Of a stretch of DNA of 64,000 nucleotides, positions 53,521-63,927 are shown piece by piece. Position 1 is the stretch's first letter. Every line of letters begins with the position of its first letter. This DNA comes from Mobilisporobacter senegalensis (GTDB lineage: Bacteria; Bacillota; Clostridia; Lachnospirales; Lachnospiraceae), in assembly GCF_003752155.1 (NCBI RefSeq), contig NZ_RJVG01000002.1, positions 434,001 to 498,000 of the forward strand, given 5' to 3'. The notes beneath the pieces were generated by a model. The model was not told the origin of the DNA, did not search any database, and saw nothing but the letters and a program-made list of their open reading frames with translations. The position numbers and the translations under genes were made by a program.

Positions 53521-54633
53521 ATGGAAAAATATCTAAAATATAATCTTCAGTTTTTTGCCAAAGAAGGACCTGGTGGTGAAAAAACAGAAGAGGCTACAAC
53601 CAAGAAATTAAATGATGCAAGAGAAGAAGGGCAGGTTGCAAGAAGTACAGAATTAATTACAGCAACATCTCTGGCCACACTTTTCATAATCTTAAGAATT
53701 TTTACTGGATTTATCGGTACTAAATTTTTAGAATCTTTTCGCATTATATACTATAAAATTCCTGATCTGGCAAAGACAGAATTCAATGTAGCAACAGCCA
53801 GAACACTATTTTTTGATATTCTGTTACAAATTATTATCATAAGTGTTCCAGTCTTTCTTTCTACAATTATTGTGGCTATATTGGTAAATATTTTACAGGT
53901 CAAATGGAAACCTACCACAAAACCTTTGAAACCAAAGTTTGATAAAATAGATCCATTGAAAGGCTTTAAAAGAATCATATCAATGGAGAAATTATTAGAT
54001 TTGTCAAAATCAGTAATTAAAGTCGGTTTTATGTTTTACGTGGTCTATGACGCTCTGAAAGACGAATGGGCGACATTAATAAATTTATATGATATTCCTT
54101 TAAATCAGGCAATTGAACTAATTGGGTCAATGACCATCGATTTAGGATTAAAAATCAGTATGTTTTTTCTGATTATTGGTTTTGCAGATCTCTTCTATCA
54201 GAAGATGAAGTTTAAAAAGGATATGAAGATGTCAAAACAGGAAGTAAAAGATGAATTTAAACAATCTGAGGGAGATCCACAGATAAAAAGCAGAATAAAA
54301 AGTAAAATGAGGGAAGCTTCTCAAAGAAGAATGATGCAAGCACTACCTCAGGCAGATGTTGTTATTACCAATCCAACCCATTTGGCGGTTGCAATTAAGT
54401 ACGACAAAGATTCCAATTCAGCACCGATAGTGATTGCTAAGGGAGCTGATTATATGGCTTTGAAGATAAAAGAGATAGCAAGAGAAAATCAAATTGAAAT
54501 TGTTGAGAATAAACCTCTTGCCAGAATGTTGTATTACAATGTGGATCTTGATAGCGAGATTCCAAATGAACTTTATCAAATGGTAGCAGAAGTATTGGCT
54601 TATGTATATGGACTTAAAAATAAGATGAGCTAA
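53521..54633 (+). CDS. flhB: Export specificity switch protein FlhB
   Basis: The 370 residues have a short N-terminal tail with EKTEEATTKKLNDAREEGQVARS, four membrane helices and the autocleaving cytoplasmic domain with NPTH at 284-287. Cleavage after the Asn changes export from rod/hook to filament substrates, triggered by FliK. GAGGTA precedes the ATG. Confidence 0.98.
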   Translation: MEKYLKYNLQFFAKEGPGGEKTEEATTKKLNDAREEGQVARSTELITATSLATLFIILRIFTGFIGTKFLESFRIIYYKIPDLAKTEFNVATARTLFFDILLQIIIISVPVFLSTIIVAILVNILQVKWKPTTKPLKPKFDKIDPLKGFKRIISMEKLLDLSKSVIKVGFMFYVVYDALKDEWATLINLYDIPLNQAIELIGSMTIDLGLKISMFFLIIGFADLFYQKMKFKKDMKMSKQEVKDEFKQSEGDPQIKSRIKSKMREASQRRMMQALPQADVVITNPTHLAVAIKYDKDSNSAPIVIAKGADYMALKIKEIARENQIEIVENKPLARMLYYNVDLDSEIPNELYQMVAEVLAYVYGLKNKMS

Positions 54634-54658
54634 AATTATTTGAAAGGAAGATTATCCG

Positions 54659-56692
54659 ATGAAAAAGTCAGATTTAGCATTAGGTATATTTCTATTGTCA
54701 GCAATCATTTTCATGATTATTCCTATGCCTGCTGCATTATTAGATATATTATTGGCTTTAAATATTTCAATAGCTCTTATTATCCTGTTAAATGCATTAT
54801 TTTCTCAAGAAGCTTTAAATATGTCAAGCTTCCCAAGTATTTTGTTATTTACTACATTATTTAGAATTTCTTTAAATATTTCTTCTACAAAATTAATTTT
54901 AACTACAGGGGCACCTGGTAACGTTGTAACTACCTTTGGTAACTTTGTTGGTGGGGGAGATTTAATTGTAGGTATCATTGTATATATCGTTTTAATTATT
55001 ATACAATTTATCGTAATTAATAAGGGTTCTGAAAGAGTAGCAGAAGTAACTGCAAGATTTACATTAGATGCTATGCCAGGAAAGCAGATGGCAATTGATG
55101 CTGATTTAAATACTGGAGCCATTACAGATGTCCAGGCAAGAGAAAGAAGAGAGAAAATACAAGAAGAATCTTCCTTCTTTGGAGCGATGGATGGTGCTAC
55201 AAAATATGTTAAAGGAGACGCCACTGCCGGTCTTGTAATAACATTTATCAACTTTATCGGTGGTATCGCAATTGGTATGTTCAGGCAAGGATTAGGCTTC
55301 AATGAAGCTTTAGACAGATATACGATTTTAACCATTGGTGATGGCTTGGTAAGTCAGATTCCTTCCTTAATGATATCCCTTGCTACAGGTATTTTGGTAA
55401 CAAAAGTATCAAAAGAAGCAGATATGGGAGATATCCTTGTAAAGCAATTATTCTCCATACCAAAAGTTTTATACATGGTTGGAGCTGCTATGATATTCCT
55501 TGGAATTACCACACCGTTAAATGTAGTAGTATTTAGCGCTTATGGTTTGCTTTTTATCATTAGCGGACGAGTAATAGCTAACAGAATCGAAATTGCAGGA
55601 ATTGAAGAAGAAGTTAATACAGATGAGTCTTCTGCAGATGAAATCAGACGGCCGGAAAATGTTACGTCCCTGTTACAGGTGGATCCTATTGAACTTGAAT
55701 TTGGATATGGAATTATTCCTCTGGCGGATACAAATCAGGGAGGAGACTTGCTGGATCGTGTTGTCATGATCCGTAGACAAGTTGCTCTTGAACTTGGCTG
55801 TGTTGTTCCTATGATACGTTTAAGAGATAATATTCAATTAAAACCAAATCAATATGTAATCAAAATAAAAGGAACTCCTGTGAGTGAAGGAGAAATACTT
55901 TTTGATCATTATATGGCTATGAATCCTGGTTACGTGGAAGAAGAAATAACAGGTATACCTACATTTGAACCATCTTTCCATCTTCCAGCCATCTGGATTA
56001 CGGAAAGCCAAAGAGAAAGAGCGGAATCACTTGGATATACCGTTGTGGACCCGCCATCTATTATTGCGACTCATTTAACTGAAGTCATACGTAATAACTT
56101 AGGGGAATTGCTTACCAGACAGGATGTCCAAAATCTTATCAACAATGTTCAAGAATCCAATTCTACATTAATTAGTGAATTAATACCGAAACTTCTTGGT
56201 ATTGGTGAAGTTCAGAAAGTGCTTCAGAATTTGTTGAAAGAAGGCATATCTATAAGGGACTTAATAACCATACTTGAGACATTAGCAGATTTTGCATCTA
56301 CAACAAGGGATACAGATGTTTTGACCGAATATGTAAGACAAAGTTTAAAAAGAGCAATATCCAATAAATATTTTCCGGATAGTGAAACAACTAGTGTAGT
56401 TACACTGGATCCTAAAATTGAGCAGGAAATCATGGGCTCAGTAAAACAGACGGAGCAAGGTACTTATTTAACTCTGGATCCAGAAAAAACACAAGATATC
56501 ATTCATTCTGTAGGTGAAGAAGTTTCAAAATTGGAAAACCTGGGAAAGAATCCAATTATAATCACTTCACCAATTGTAAGAATGTATTTTAAAAAATTGA
56601 CTTCAGATTATTATAAAGATTTAATTGTTATTTCTTATAATGAAATTGAATCTGATGTTGAATTGCAATCAGTTGGGATGGTGACAGCATAA
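54659..56692 (+). CDS. flhA: Flagellar export gate protein FlhA
   Basis: The 677 residues give about eight N-terminal membrane helices, the FHIPEP loop region (RFTLDAMPGKQMAIDADLNTGAI) and a large cytoplasmic domain that docks late chaperone-substrate complexes. GAAAGGAAG precedes the ATG. The stop overlaps the flhF ATG (TAATG). Confidence 0.98.
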   Translation: MKKSDLALGIFLLSAIIFMIIPMPAALLDILLALNISIALIILLNALFSQEALNMSSFPSILLFTTLFRISLNISSTKLILTTGAPGNVVTTFGNFVGGGDLIVGIIVYIVLIIIQFIVINKGSERVAEVTARFTLDAMPGKQMAIDADLNTGAITDVQARERREKIQEESSFFGAMDGATKYVKGDATAGLVITFINFIGGIAIGMFRQGLGFNEALDRYTILTIGDGLVSQIPSLMISLATGILVTKVSKEADMGDILVKQLFSIPKVLYMVGAAMIFLGITTPLNVVVFSAYGLLFIISGRVIANRIEIAGIEEEVNTDESSADEIRRPENVTSLLQVDPIELEFGYGIIPLADTNQGGDLLDRVVMIRRQVALELGCVVPMIRLRDNIQLKPNQYVIKIKGTPVSEGEILFDHYMAMNPGYVEEEITGIPTFEPSFHLPAIWITESQRERAESLGYTVVDPPSIIATHLTEVIRNNLGELLTRQDVQNLINNVQESNSTLISELIPKLLGIGEVQKVLQNLLKEGISIRDLITILETLADFASTTRDTDVLTEYVRQSLKRAISNKYFPDSETTSVVTLDPKIEQEIMGSVKQTEQGTYLTLDPEKTQDIIHSVGEEVSKLENLGKNPIIITSPIVRMYFKKLTSDYYKDLIVISYNEIESDVELQSVGMVTA

Positions 56693-57897
56693 TGGTTATT
56701 AAAAAATTTCAAGGGAATACTGAAACAGAAGCGATCATGCTTGCCAAGGAGGAACTTGGCAAGGATGCTATTGTTATGAATATAAAGACGGTAAAACCAA
56801 AAGGAATTTATAAGATATTTAAAAAGATGAATGTTGAGGTAACTGCTGCCTTAGACGAAAACTTATCTTATAGCGGAGGAAAAAGTGCACCAAAAAGTAA
56901 TGAAAATTTTCAGGTTCCCAAGGTATCTTTAGATAATTTTAAGGATATCATTAAAGAAGAAGAATCTGTGGAAGCAAAAGCAGGAACGTCAGCCATTGAA
57001 GAGAAACTAAATAGTTTACAATTTCTATTAGAACAGCAAATGAGTGAGAAACGTGATGAAAAAATGAGCCCGGAAAAACAGGAAGAACCAAATAAGAATT
57101 TGAATAGAAATGCTACTTATATTAATTTGATTTTTCATCAACTTTTAAATAATGAAGTGGATGAAGAATATGCGAATCAAATTCTTAAAGATTTTGAAAG
57201 AACATTAAATAAGGATGTTTCAGTAGATAATATATTGGCGACCATATATCAAAAAATAGTTTTGAAATTAGGTCAGCCAAAGAATATTGAAATAAAGCCA
57301 GGTAAGGTAAAATTCGTATATTTTATTGGACCTACCGGAGTTGGTAAAACAACAACTATAGCTAAAATAGCTTCAAGCTTTATGCTTGAGCGAAAAGCGA
57401 AAGTAGCTTTAATCACATCGGATACTTATCGCATTGCCGCAGTAGAACAGTTAAGAACATATGCTAATATTCTGGGGATACCACTTAAGGTGGTTTATTC
57501 TGAGGAAGAGATTCGTGAGGCGAGGGAAATTTTTGCAGATTATGACCTTGTTTTAGTGGATACTGCAGGCCGTTCTCATAAGAACAGAGAACAAAGAGAC
57601 GATATTGAACTATTACTTTCAGCAATTGAAGAAGAAGAGAAAGAAGTGTACTTAGTACTCAGCGCTACGACAAAATACAACGATTTAATCAGAATTGCAG
57701 AGACTTATCAAGAGATTACGAATTATAGACTTATTTTTACTAAAATAGATGAAACCAATTGTGTCGGCAACATTTTAAATATTAGGATGTTGACAAATGC
57801 ACCATTATCTTACGCCACATGGGGCCAAAATGTACCTGATGACATAGGACTTATAAATCCACAAAAGATTGCAAAGAAGTTGTTGGGAGGGAAATGA
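56692..57897 (+). CDS. flhF: Flagellar SRP-like GTPase FlhF
   Basis: The 401 residues have a basic/acidic N-terminal region (about 1-130), the N domain and a SRP-type G domain with P-loop GPTGVGKT (213-220), DTYRIAAVEQLRTYA and VDTAGRSHKN. It controls flagellar number and site in partnership with FlhG, the next gene. Confidence 0.97.
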   Translation: MVIKKFQGNTETEAIMLAKEELGKDAIVMNIKTVKPKGIYKIFKKMNVEVTAALDENLSYSGGKSAPKSNENFQVPKVSLDNFKDIIKEEESVEAKAGTSAIEEKLNSLQFLLEQQMSEKRDEKMSPEKQEEPNKNLNRNATYINLIFHQLLNNEVDEEYANQILKDFERTLNKDVSVDNILATIYQKIVLKLGQPKNIEIKPGKVKFVYFIGPTGVGKTTTIAKIASSFMLERKAKVALITSDTYRIAAVEQLRTYANILGIPLKVVYSEEEIREAREIFADYDLVLVDTAGRSHKNREQRDDIELLLSAIEEEEKEVYLVLSATTKYNDLIRIAETYQEITNYRLIFTKIDETNCVGNILNIRMLTNAPLSYATWGQNVPDDIGLINPQKIAKKLLGGK

Positions 57898-57900
57898 TGT

Positions 57901-58785
57901 ATGGACCAGGCTGAAAATCTCAGAAATATTATTAAGAAGAGCAACCAACGATTAAGCAATGCAAGGGTAATTACGGTTACCAGTGGAAAGGGAGGAGTTG
58001 GCAAATCCAGTGTTTCTGTAAATTTGGCGCTTCAGTTAAAAAGACTTGGAAAAAGAGTAGTCATCATTGATGCAGATTTTGGTCTTGCAAACGTTGAAGT
58101 TATGTTTGGTATCAGACCTATTTATAATCTTGCAGACTTAATTTATCATGGAAAGAATATAAAGGAAATTATAACAAAAGGCCCTGAAGATATTGGATTT
58201 ATTTCAGGAGGTTCTGGAATACAGGAATTATCCAATCTGAATAGAGAACAGATAGTATCATTGACCAAAAATCTCGGTGAGTTAGATGAAATAGCTGATG
58301 TCATTATTATTGATACAGGGGCTGGAATATCTGAAAGTGTTCTTGAATTTGTAATTGCCAGTTCAGAAGTACTGTTGGTAGTGACTCCTGAGCCTACATC
58401 AATTACAGATGCATATGCACTCTTGAAAACGTTAAATAAAAATGCAGAATTCTGTAACGAGAATACAGTAATAAAAATAGTTACAAATCGGGTTGCTTCA
58501 GCAAATGATGGAAAAGAATTATTCCATAAATTAAGTGTGGTTGTTCAAAAATTCTTAAATATACAATTAGAATATTTAGGAGCCATACCACAAGATAATA
58601 ATGTTTCAAAAGCGGTTATGCAGCAAAAGCCGTTCTCTCTCATTTATCCTACATCAACTTCATCAAAAGCTATATTTGATCTGGCTAATAATTTAAATAG
58701 TGATGATATCCCAATCAAGGCGTCCCATAATAGAGGAATCAGTAGTTTATTTTCCAACCTTTTAAGGGTTAAGACCATGAAGTAG
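57901..58785 (+). CDS. flhG: MinD-like ATPase FlhG (YlxH)
   Basis: The 294 residues begin with the FlhF-activating helix (DQAENLRNIIKK) and the deviant Walker A SGKGGVGKSS (28-37), then IDADFGLANVEVMFG and DTGAGIS. As a MinD-type ATPase it limits flagellar number and stimulates the FlhF GTPase. GGGAGGG lies about nine bases before the ATG. Confidence 0.96.
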   Translation: MDQAENLRNIIKKSNQRLSNARVITVTSGKGGVGKSSVSVNLALQLKRLGKRVVIIDADFGLANVEVMFGIRPIYNLADLIYHGKNIKEIITKGPEDIGFISGGSGIQELSNLNREQIVSLTKNLGELDEIADVIIIDTGAGISESVLEFVIASSEVLLVVTPEPTSITDAYALLKTLNKNAEFCNENTVIKIVTNRVASANDGKELFHKLSVVVQKFLNIQLEYLGAIPQDNNVSKAVMQQKPFSLIYPTSTSSKAIFDLANNLNSDDIPIKASHNRGISSLFSNLLRVKTMK

Positions 58786-58793
58786 CTGGGACG

Positions 58794-58821
58794 AAGTGTG
58801 AGACAAAAAACTTTCACACTT
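58794..58821 (+). other. 8-bp hairpin between flhG and the PilZ gene
   Basis: AAGTGTGA (58794-58801) and TCACACTT (58814-58821) pair perfectly over 12 bases. No T run follows. It may shape mRNA levels at the boundary between assembly genes and the signalling genes. Confidence 0.4.
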
Positions 58822-58879
58822 GAAATTTCCACCAAATATATTCAGGCAGGTTCCTTTTGCTTAGTTTGGAGGTCAAAAT

Positions 58880-59641
58880 ATGCTTTCTAATCTAATTTCA
58901 ATCGGTGATAAGATAGATTTACGTAAAAAATTGAATGATATCAATCAGATAGATATGAAACAATATGTCAGCCAATTGTTAGATTTTGGAAAGCACGAGG
59001 CTACCATAGCCATGCCTATCCAAAGAGGTAAACTAATTCTGTTAGGGATTGGTGAAAGATATCATTTATGCTTTTATACAAAAAAGGGACCTTATCAGTG
59101 TGATGCAGTAATAGTAGACCGTTACCATGAAAATAATATTTCTGCAGTTACAGTTCAGTTTTTATCTGATTTTGAAAAATTCCAAAGACGTCAATATTAT
59201 AGATTAAATTATGTTATGGATATTAAATATCGAATTGAAACAGAGAATGAAAGAGAGTATATTAACAGAATTCAAGAAGAACAGTTTAAGTCCCAAGAAG
59301 AAAGACAAGAAATAATGGATGAATTAGAAAAGATTCAAAGCTTCTGGACTCTTGGAATATCTAATGATATCAGTGGCGGAGGAATACGATTTCATTCCAA
59401 CCATGAAGAAAATGAAGGAGACAGACTAAGAGTAAAACTTAACCTATTCAACCAGACTAAAGAACATGAATTAACTGTTGTAGGACTTATAAAATCAGTA
59501 TTAAAATTAATAAATAAGTCTGATTATTATGAATATCGTGTGGAGTTTATAGAAATTGATTATACTCAACGAGAGGAAATAATACAATTTATTTTCCAGG
59601 AGGAGAGGAAAATTCGATGGAAAGAAAAGGGTTTTATTTAA
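58880..59641 (+). CDS. ycgR: YcgR-like PilZ flagellar brake protein
   Basis: The 253 residues have a YcgR N-terminal domain (about 1-105) and a PilZ domain with RxxxR in RRQYYR (about 111-116) and DISGGG (about 168-173), both c-di-GMP contacts. Inserted between them is a charged helix (about 130-155). YcgR/YpfA/MotI-type proteins act on the stator or switch to slow the motor when c-di-GMP is high; its place among flagellar genes supports that role. TTGGAGG precedes the ATG. Confidence 0.92.
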   Translation: MLSNLISIGDKIDLRKKLNDINQIDMKQYVSQLLDFGKHEATIAMPIQRGKLILLGIGERYHLCFYTKKGPYQCDAVIVDRYHENNISAVTVQFLSDFEKFQRRQYYRLNYVMDIKYRIETENEREYINRIQEEQFKSQEERQEIMDELEKIQSFWTLGISNDISGGGIRFHSNHEENEGDRLRVKLNLFNQTKEHELTVVGLIKSVLKLINKSDYYEYRVEFIEIDYTQREEIIQFIFQEERKIRWKEKGFI

Positions 59642-59642
59642 G

Positions 59643-60713
59643 ATGAAGAAAAAAATTTTAATAATAGATGACTCTGCACTTATGAGAAGGGTTATATCTG
59701 ATATAATAAACTCAGATGATAGATTCACTGTATCAGATATAGCTGTAAATGGTTTAGAGGGATTTGATCTCATAACACGTAACTCTAATAAATATGATGC
59801 GGTTCTGCTGGATATTAATATGCCGAAAATGAATGGGCTGGAATTATTAGAACAGTTAGCGAGAAATCATATTAAATTAGTGGTTATTGTGGTAAGTACC
59901 GTTGCAAAAAAAGATGCAAAAGAAACAATCCGGGCTTTGGAACTTGGAGCATTTGATTTTGTAACAAAACCTATAAGTTTTCTTGAGACCAAAGGTGATA
60001 TATTTAGGAATCGCTTAATTCAATGTTTAACTCTGGCTACAAATCAGAATTTACCGATTACAAATTCTGTTATAGAGGAGACAAAGCCAATTAATAAGGT
60101 TAGAAATAAAGAGATTCTTAATAAATCAAAAGCTTCTAAATTAATTGCTCTTGCTTGTTCCACAGGGGGACCAAAAGCGCTTCAGACAGTAATTCCTGAA
60201 CTTCCAGCCAATATGGATGCTGCTATGCTAGTGGTTCAGCATATGCCAGAAGGGTTTACGAAAACGCTTGCAGCCCGTCTAAATGAATTAAGCAAGGTTA
60301 CAGTAAAAGAAGCTGAGAATGGTGACATCATACAAAAAGGTGTAGTATATATTGCCAAGGGTGGTTATCAGATGAGATTACTTCCACAAGCTTCCGGAGA
60401 ATATAAGTTATCAATTACCTTAGAAGCAGCTAGAAATGGCTTAAAACCCTGTGCAGATATCATGTATGAATCTTTATTAGATTCCACCTTTGACGAAATT
60501 ACTTGTGTTGTTCTTACTGGAATGGGAAGTGATGGCACAAAAGGGATCAAACAATTAGACCAAAAGAAAAGAATCTATGTAATAGCCCAAAATGAGGCAA
60601 CGAGCACAGTTTACGGGATGCCAAAAGTAATCAAGGAATCAGGATTAGTTGATGAGGTTGTATCTCTTAGTGAAGTTGCAGATGCTATTACAAGAAACGT
60701 GGGGGTGCATTAA
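59643..60713 (+). CDS. cheB: Chemotaxis methylesterase CheB
   Basis: The 356 residues consist of a receiver domain (D9/D10, phosphorylation site D57) and a methylesterase domain with catalytic S173 (ACSTGGP), H200 (VVQHMP) and D298 (GMGSDG). It demethylates receptors once phosphorylated by CheA. It starts one base after the PilZ stop. cheR is not in the window. Confidence 0.97.
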   Translation: MKKKILIIDDSALMRRVISDIINSDDRFTVSDIAVNGLEGFDLITRNSNKYDAVLLDINMPKMNGLELLEQLARNHIKLVVIVVSTVAKKDAKETIRALELGAFDFVTKPISFLETKGDIFRNRLIQCLTLATNQNLPITNSVIEETKPINKVRNKEILNKSKASKLIALACSTGGPKALQTVIPELPANMDAAMLVVQHMPEGFTKTLAARLNELSKVTVKEAENGDIIQKGVVYIAKGGYQMRLLPQASGEYKLSITLEAARNGLKPCADIMYESLLDSTFDEITCVVLTGMGSDGTKGIKQLDQKKRIYVIAQNEATSTVYGMPKVIKESGLVDEVVSLSEVADAITRNVGVH

Positions 60714-60714
60714 A

Positions 60715-62817
60715 ATGGACGTAAGCCAATATTTAGAGATTTTCATTGATGAGACAAGAGAACATCTACAAAGTCTTAACGAGCAATTATTAATTTTAGA
60801 AAAGGAACCTGATAATGCAGATACAATTAATGAAATCTTTAGAGCAGCTCATTCCTTAAAAGGTATGGCTGGAACTATGGGTTATAAGAGAATGCAGCGT
60901 CTTACACATGATATGGAAGATGTATTTTCTGAAATCCGTAATGGAAAGATGAATGTAACGGCAGAATTAGTAGATATATTGTTCAAAGGTTTAGATGCCC
61001 TGGAATCTTATCTTGCCAATATTCAGGAAGCAGCAGATGAAGGAACTGATGATAACGAAGCTATTATTAAGGCCCTTAACAGGATATTAGAGATAGGTTT
61101 AGGAAAAGGTGTTGAAAACAAGAAAGAAGATGGACAAGTTGAAGCCATGTCTATCAGTGCTTTAGCAGAAGCAACTCCTGATAAGATCAAAAAACTTACA
61201 GTAGCAGATCATGAAAGACATGCAATCACAAAGGCGAAAGAGATAGGCGAAAATGTATATACCATTACTGTTTATATTTCAGAAAATTGTATACTGAAAG
61301 CGGCAAGAGCATTTTTAGTTTTTAAAGCATTGGAAGAACTTGGTGATGTTATAAAATCATCCCCTGAGGTGCAGGACATCGAAGATGAAAGATTTGATTT
61401 TGATTTTAGCGTAATACTTCTTACAAAGGAAAAAATTGATGTTGTAAAACAAGCAATTCTAAATGTATCTGAAGTAAAAGAAGTATTTTTAGAATCAATG
61501 GAACTTATAGATTTACCTAATGAAACAGTTAGTAGCAGTAATAGCAATAATGGCAACACTGCAACTGCTACAGAAGCAGCACAAATAAAGGAAGATACTG
61601 CAAAAGCAAATCGTAATGGAAATGGCAATACAGCTGCAAAGCAGAACTCTAAGCCAGTAGTAAATCGTTCTGTTCGTGTTGATATTGAAAAATTAGATGT
61701 TTTAATGAATCTTGTAAGTGAATTAATTATAGCCAAGAATGGTCTTGTTTCATTGAATGGTTCAGAAAGTGCAGAAAGACATGAATCAGGATTTAATGAA
61801 CAAATTGAATATCTTGAAAGAGTAACAACAAACTTACATGAATCAGTAATGAAAGTCAGAATGGTTCCTATTGAAAGTGTAGTAAACAGATTCCCAAGAA
61901 TGATTCGCGACCTTTCTAAAAAATTAAATAAACAGATGGAATTATACATGACTGGTGAAGATACAGAACTTGATAGAACTGTAATTGATGAAATCGGTGA
62001 TCCATTAATGCATTTACTCCGTAATTCAGCAGATCATGGCATCGAGAGTGCAGAAGAAAGAAAAGCGGCCGGAAAATCAGAACAAGGTTCTATTTATTTA
62101 GACGCATACCAGGATGGCAATAATGTTGTTATTGAAGTAAAAGACGATGGTGCTGGAATTAATGTGGAAAAAGTAAAACAAAGTGCTATTAATAAAGGTG
62201 TTATTACTCAGGAACAAGCGGATACCATGTCTGAAAAAGATGCAATTGAACTTCTATTCAGACCAAGTTTCTCTACAGCGGAAGTAATTACAGATGTCTC
62301 AGGCAGAGGTGTAGGTCTTGATGTTGTTAAGAATAAGATCGAAGGTCTGGGAGGAGATATAGAAGCCAGAACAAAACTTGGTGAAGGAAGCAACTTTATT
62401 ATTCGCTTACCTCTTACTTTAGCAATCATCCAGGCGCTTATGATAGAACTTGGTAATGAGAAATATGCAATTCCACTTGGCAGCATTCAAACAATTGAAG
62501 ATGTAAGTTATTCTGAGATTAAGTATGTGCAGACAAAAGAAGTAATCAACTTAAGAGGATCTGTTATTCCGCTAATTAGATTAGAGAAGATCTTAGATGT
62601 CACACCGAGAGAAGAAAAACCGGAAAGCTTAACAGTTGTTATCGTGGCAAAAGGTGATAGACTTGCAGGTCTTGTGGTAGATAATCTAATCGGACAACAA
62701 GAAATTGTTATTAAATCAATAGGTAAATATATTAATAATAATAAGATAATCGGTGGCGCCACAATACTTGGTGACGGTGAAGTAGCATTAATTCTTGATG
62801 TTAATACATTAGTATAG
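60715..62817 (+). CDS. cheA: Chemotaxis histidine kinase CheA
   Basis: The 700 residues (ATG 60715, preceded by GGGGGTG) show the P1 domain with H46 in RAAHSLKG, a P2 CheY/CheB-binding domain (about 185-280), an Asn/Thr-rich linker, P3 dimerisation helices (about 325-410), the P4 kinase (N box LMHLLRNSADHG, G1 DDGAGI, G2 GRGVGLDV) and a CheW-like P5. An in-frame start 66 bases upstream would overlap cheB and was rejected. Confidence 0.98.
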   Translation: MDVSQYLEIFIDETREHLQSLNEQLLILEKEPDNADTINEIFRAAHSLKGMAGTMGYKRMQRLTHDMEDVFSEIRNGKMNVTAELVDILFKGLDALESYLANIQEAADEGTDDNEAIIKALNRILEIGLGKGVENKKEDGQVEAMSISALAEATPDKIKKLTVADHERHAITKAKEIGENVYTITVYISENCILKAARAFLVFKALEELGDVIKSSPEVQDIEDERFDFDFSVILLTKEKIDVVKQAILNVSEVKEVFLESMELIDLPNETVSSSNSNNGNTATATEAAQIKEDTAKANRNGNGNTAAKQNSKPVVNRSVRVDIEKLDVLMNLVSELIIAKNGLVSLNGSESAERHESGFNEQIEYLERVTTNLHESVMKVRMVPIESVVNRFPRMIRDLSKKLNKQMELYMTGEDTELDRTVIDEIGDPLMHLLRNSADHGIESAEERKAAGKSEQGSIYLDAYQDGNNVVIEVKDDGAGINVEKVKQSAINKGVITQEQADTMSEKDAIELLFRPSFSTAEVITDVSGRGVGLDVVKNKIEGLGGDIEARTKLGEGSNFIIRLPLTLAIIQALMIELGNEKYAIPLGSIQTIEDVSYSEIKYVQTKEVINLRGSVIPLIRLEKILDVTPREEKPESLTVVIVAKGDRLAGLVVDNLIGQQEIVIKSIGKYINNNKIIGGATILGDGEVALILDVNTLV

Positions 62818-62828
62818 GGGGGCTTACT

Positions 62829-63287
62829 ATGGAAGAAAAGATAAGTGTAATTGATGGAAAACAATACATAGTTGTAAAAATTGGTAATGAACAGTATGGT
62901 ATTGATATCCAATATGTAGATAATATTGTCAGGATGCAAAGAATCACAAGAGTACCAAAAGCACAATCATACTTTAAAGGAGTAATAAACCTGAGAGGCG
63001 AAATTATTCCTGTTATGAGTATTCGTTTGAAATTTGGTTTGGAAGCAGATGAATTTACAAATTCTACAAGAATTATTATTATAAAACTGGAATCACAATC
63101 TGCAGTTGGTGTTATAGTAGATGAAGTGAAAGAAGTTGTAACACTAAATGACAGCGATATTGAAAAAGTAACCCACAATTCAAAAGATGAGAAAACATCA
63201 TATTTAAGTGGAATTGGGAAACATGGAGATGGTCTGATCTCATTATTAAACATCGCAGGAGTTATTATCGATAAAGAGATTAATTAA
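62829..63287 (+). CDS. cheW: Chemotaxis coupling protein CheW
   Basis: The 152 residues form one CheW domain (QYIVVKIGNEQYGIDIQYVDNIV, VPKAQSYFKGVINLRGEIIPVM, GVIVDEVKEVV). It bridges receptors and CheA P5. GGGGGG just before the ATG. Confidence 0.97.
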   Translation: MEEKISVIDGKQYIVVKIGNEQYGIDIQYVDNIVRMQRITRVPKAQSYFKGVINLRGEIIPVMSIRLKFGLEADEFTNSTRIIIIKLESQSAVGVIVDEVKEVVTLNDSDIEKVTHNSKDEKTSYLSGIGKHGDGLISLLNIAGVIIDKEIN

Positions 63288-63299
63288 AGGAGTGATACT

Positions 63300-63917
63300 A
63301 TGTCAGGACTTAATTTAGATAATATGGATAATATGGACTTTGATGTATTAAGAGAGATTGGTAATATTGGAGCAGGCAATGCCACTACGGCATTGTCTCA
63401 GCTCATTAACACTAAGATTGATATGAATGTCCCAAAAGTTGAGCTATTAGAATTTAAGGAAATCTCTGAAATTATTGGAGGAGCTGAAAGACTGGTAGTA
63501 GGTATTTTATTAACCTTGCAAGGACAAGCAGAAGGTATGATGATGTTTATTTTGGACCAGGAATCTGCACATCATCTTGTGAATGCTCTCTTAGGCAAAG
63601 AAGTTGACAATTTTGATGATTTTTCAGAAATGGAATTATCAGCGTTAAATGAAATTGGTAATATTATAGCCGGAGCATATCTTTCTTCTTTAGCAGCGTT
63701 AACAAATCTTACAATAACCTCATCCGTTCCTTATATGGCAATAGATATGGCTGGCGCTATTTTAAGTGTACCGGCTATTGAGTTTGGCAAAATTGGAGAC
63801 AGGGCATTATTAATTCAATCACAATTTGGAGAAGCAGATAAGTTTGTAAATGGATATTTTATTTTAATACCAACGATAGAGTCCTATAGCTTAATCCTAT
63901 CTTCATTAGGATTATAG
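63300..63917 (+). CDS. cheC: CheY-P phosphatase CheC
   Basis: The 205 residues carry both (D/S)xxxExxN motifs of active CheC: DVLREIGN and SALNEIGN, each followed about 22 residues later by Pro. It is usually stimulated by CheD, the next gene. AAGGAGTGA precedes the ATG. FliY in the same operon is a second phosphatase candidate. Confidence 0.96.
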   Translation: MSGLNLDNMDNMDFDVLREIGNIGAGNATTALSQLINTKIDMNVPKVELLEFKEISEIIGGAERLVVGILLTLQGQAEGMMMFILDQESAHHLVNALLGKEVDNFDDFSEMELSALNEIGNIIAGAYLSSLAALTNLTITSSVPYMAIDMAGAILSVPAIEFGKIGDRALLIQSQFGEADKFVNGYFILIPTIESYSLILSSLGL

Positions 63918-63927
63918 AGGTGCAATT

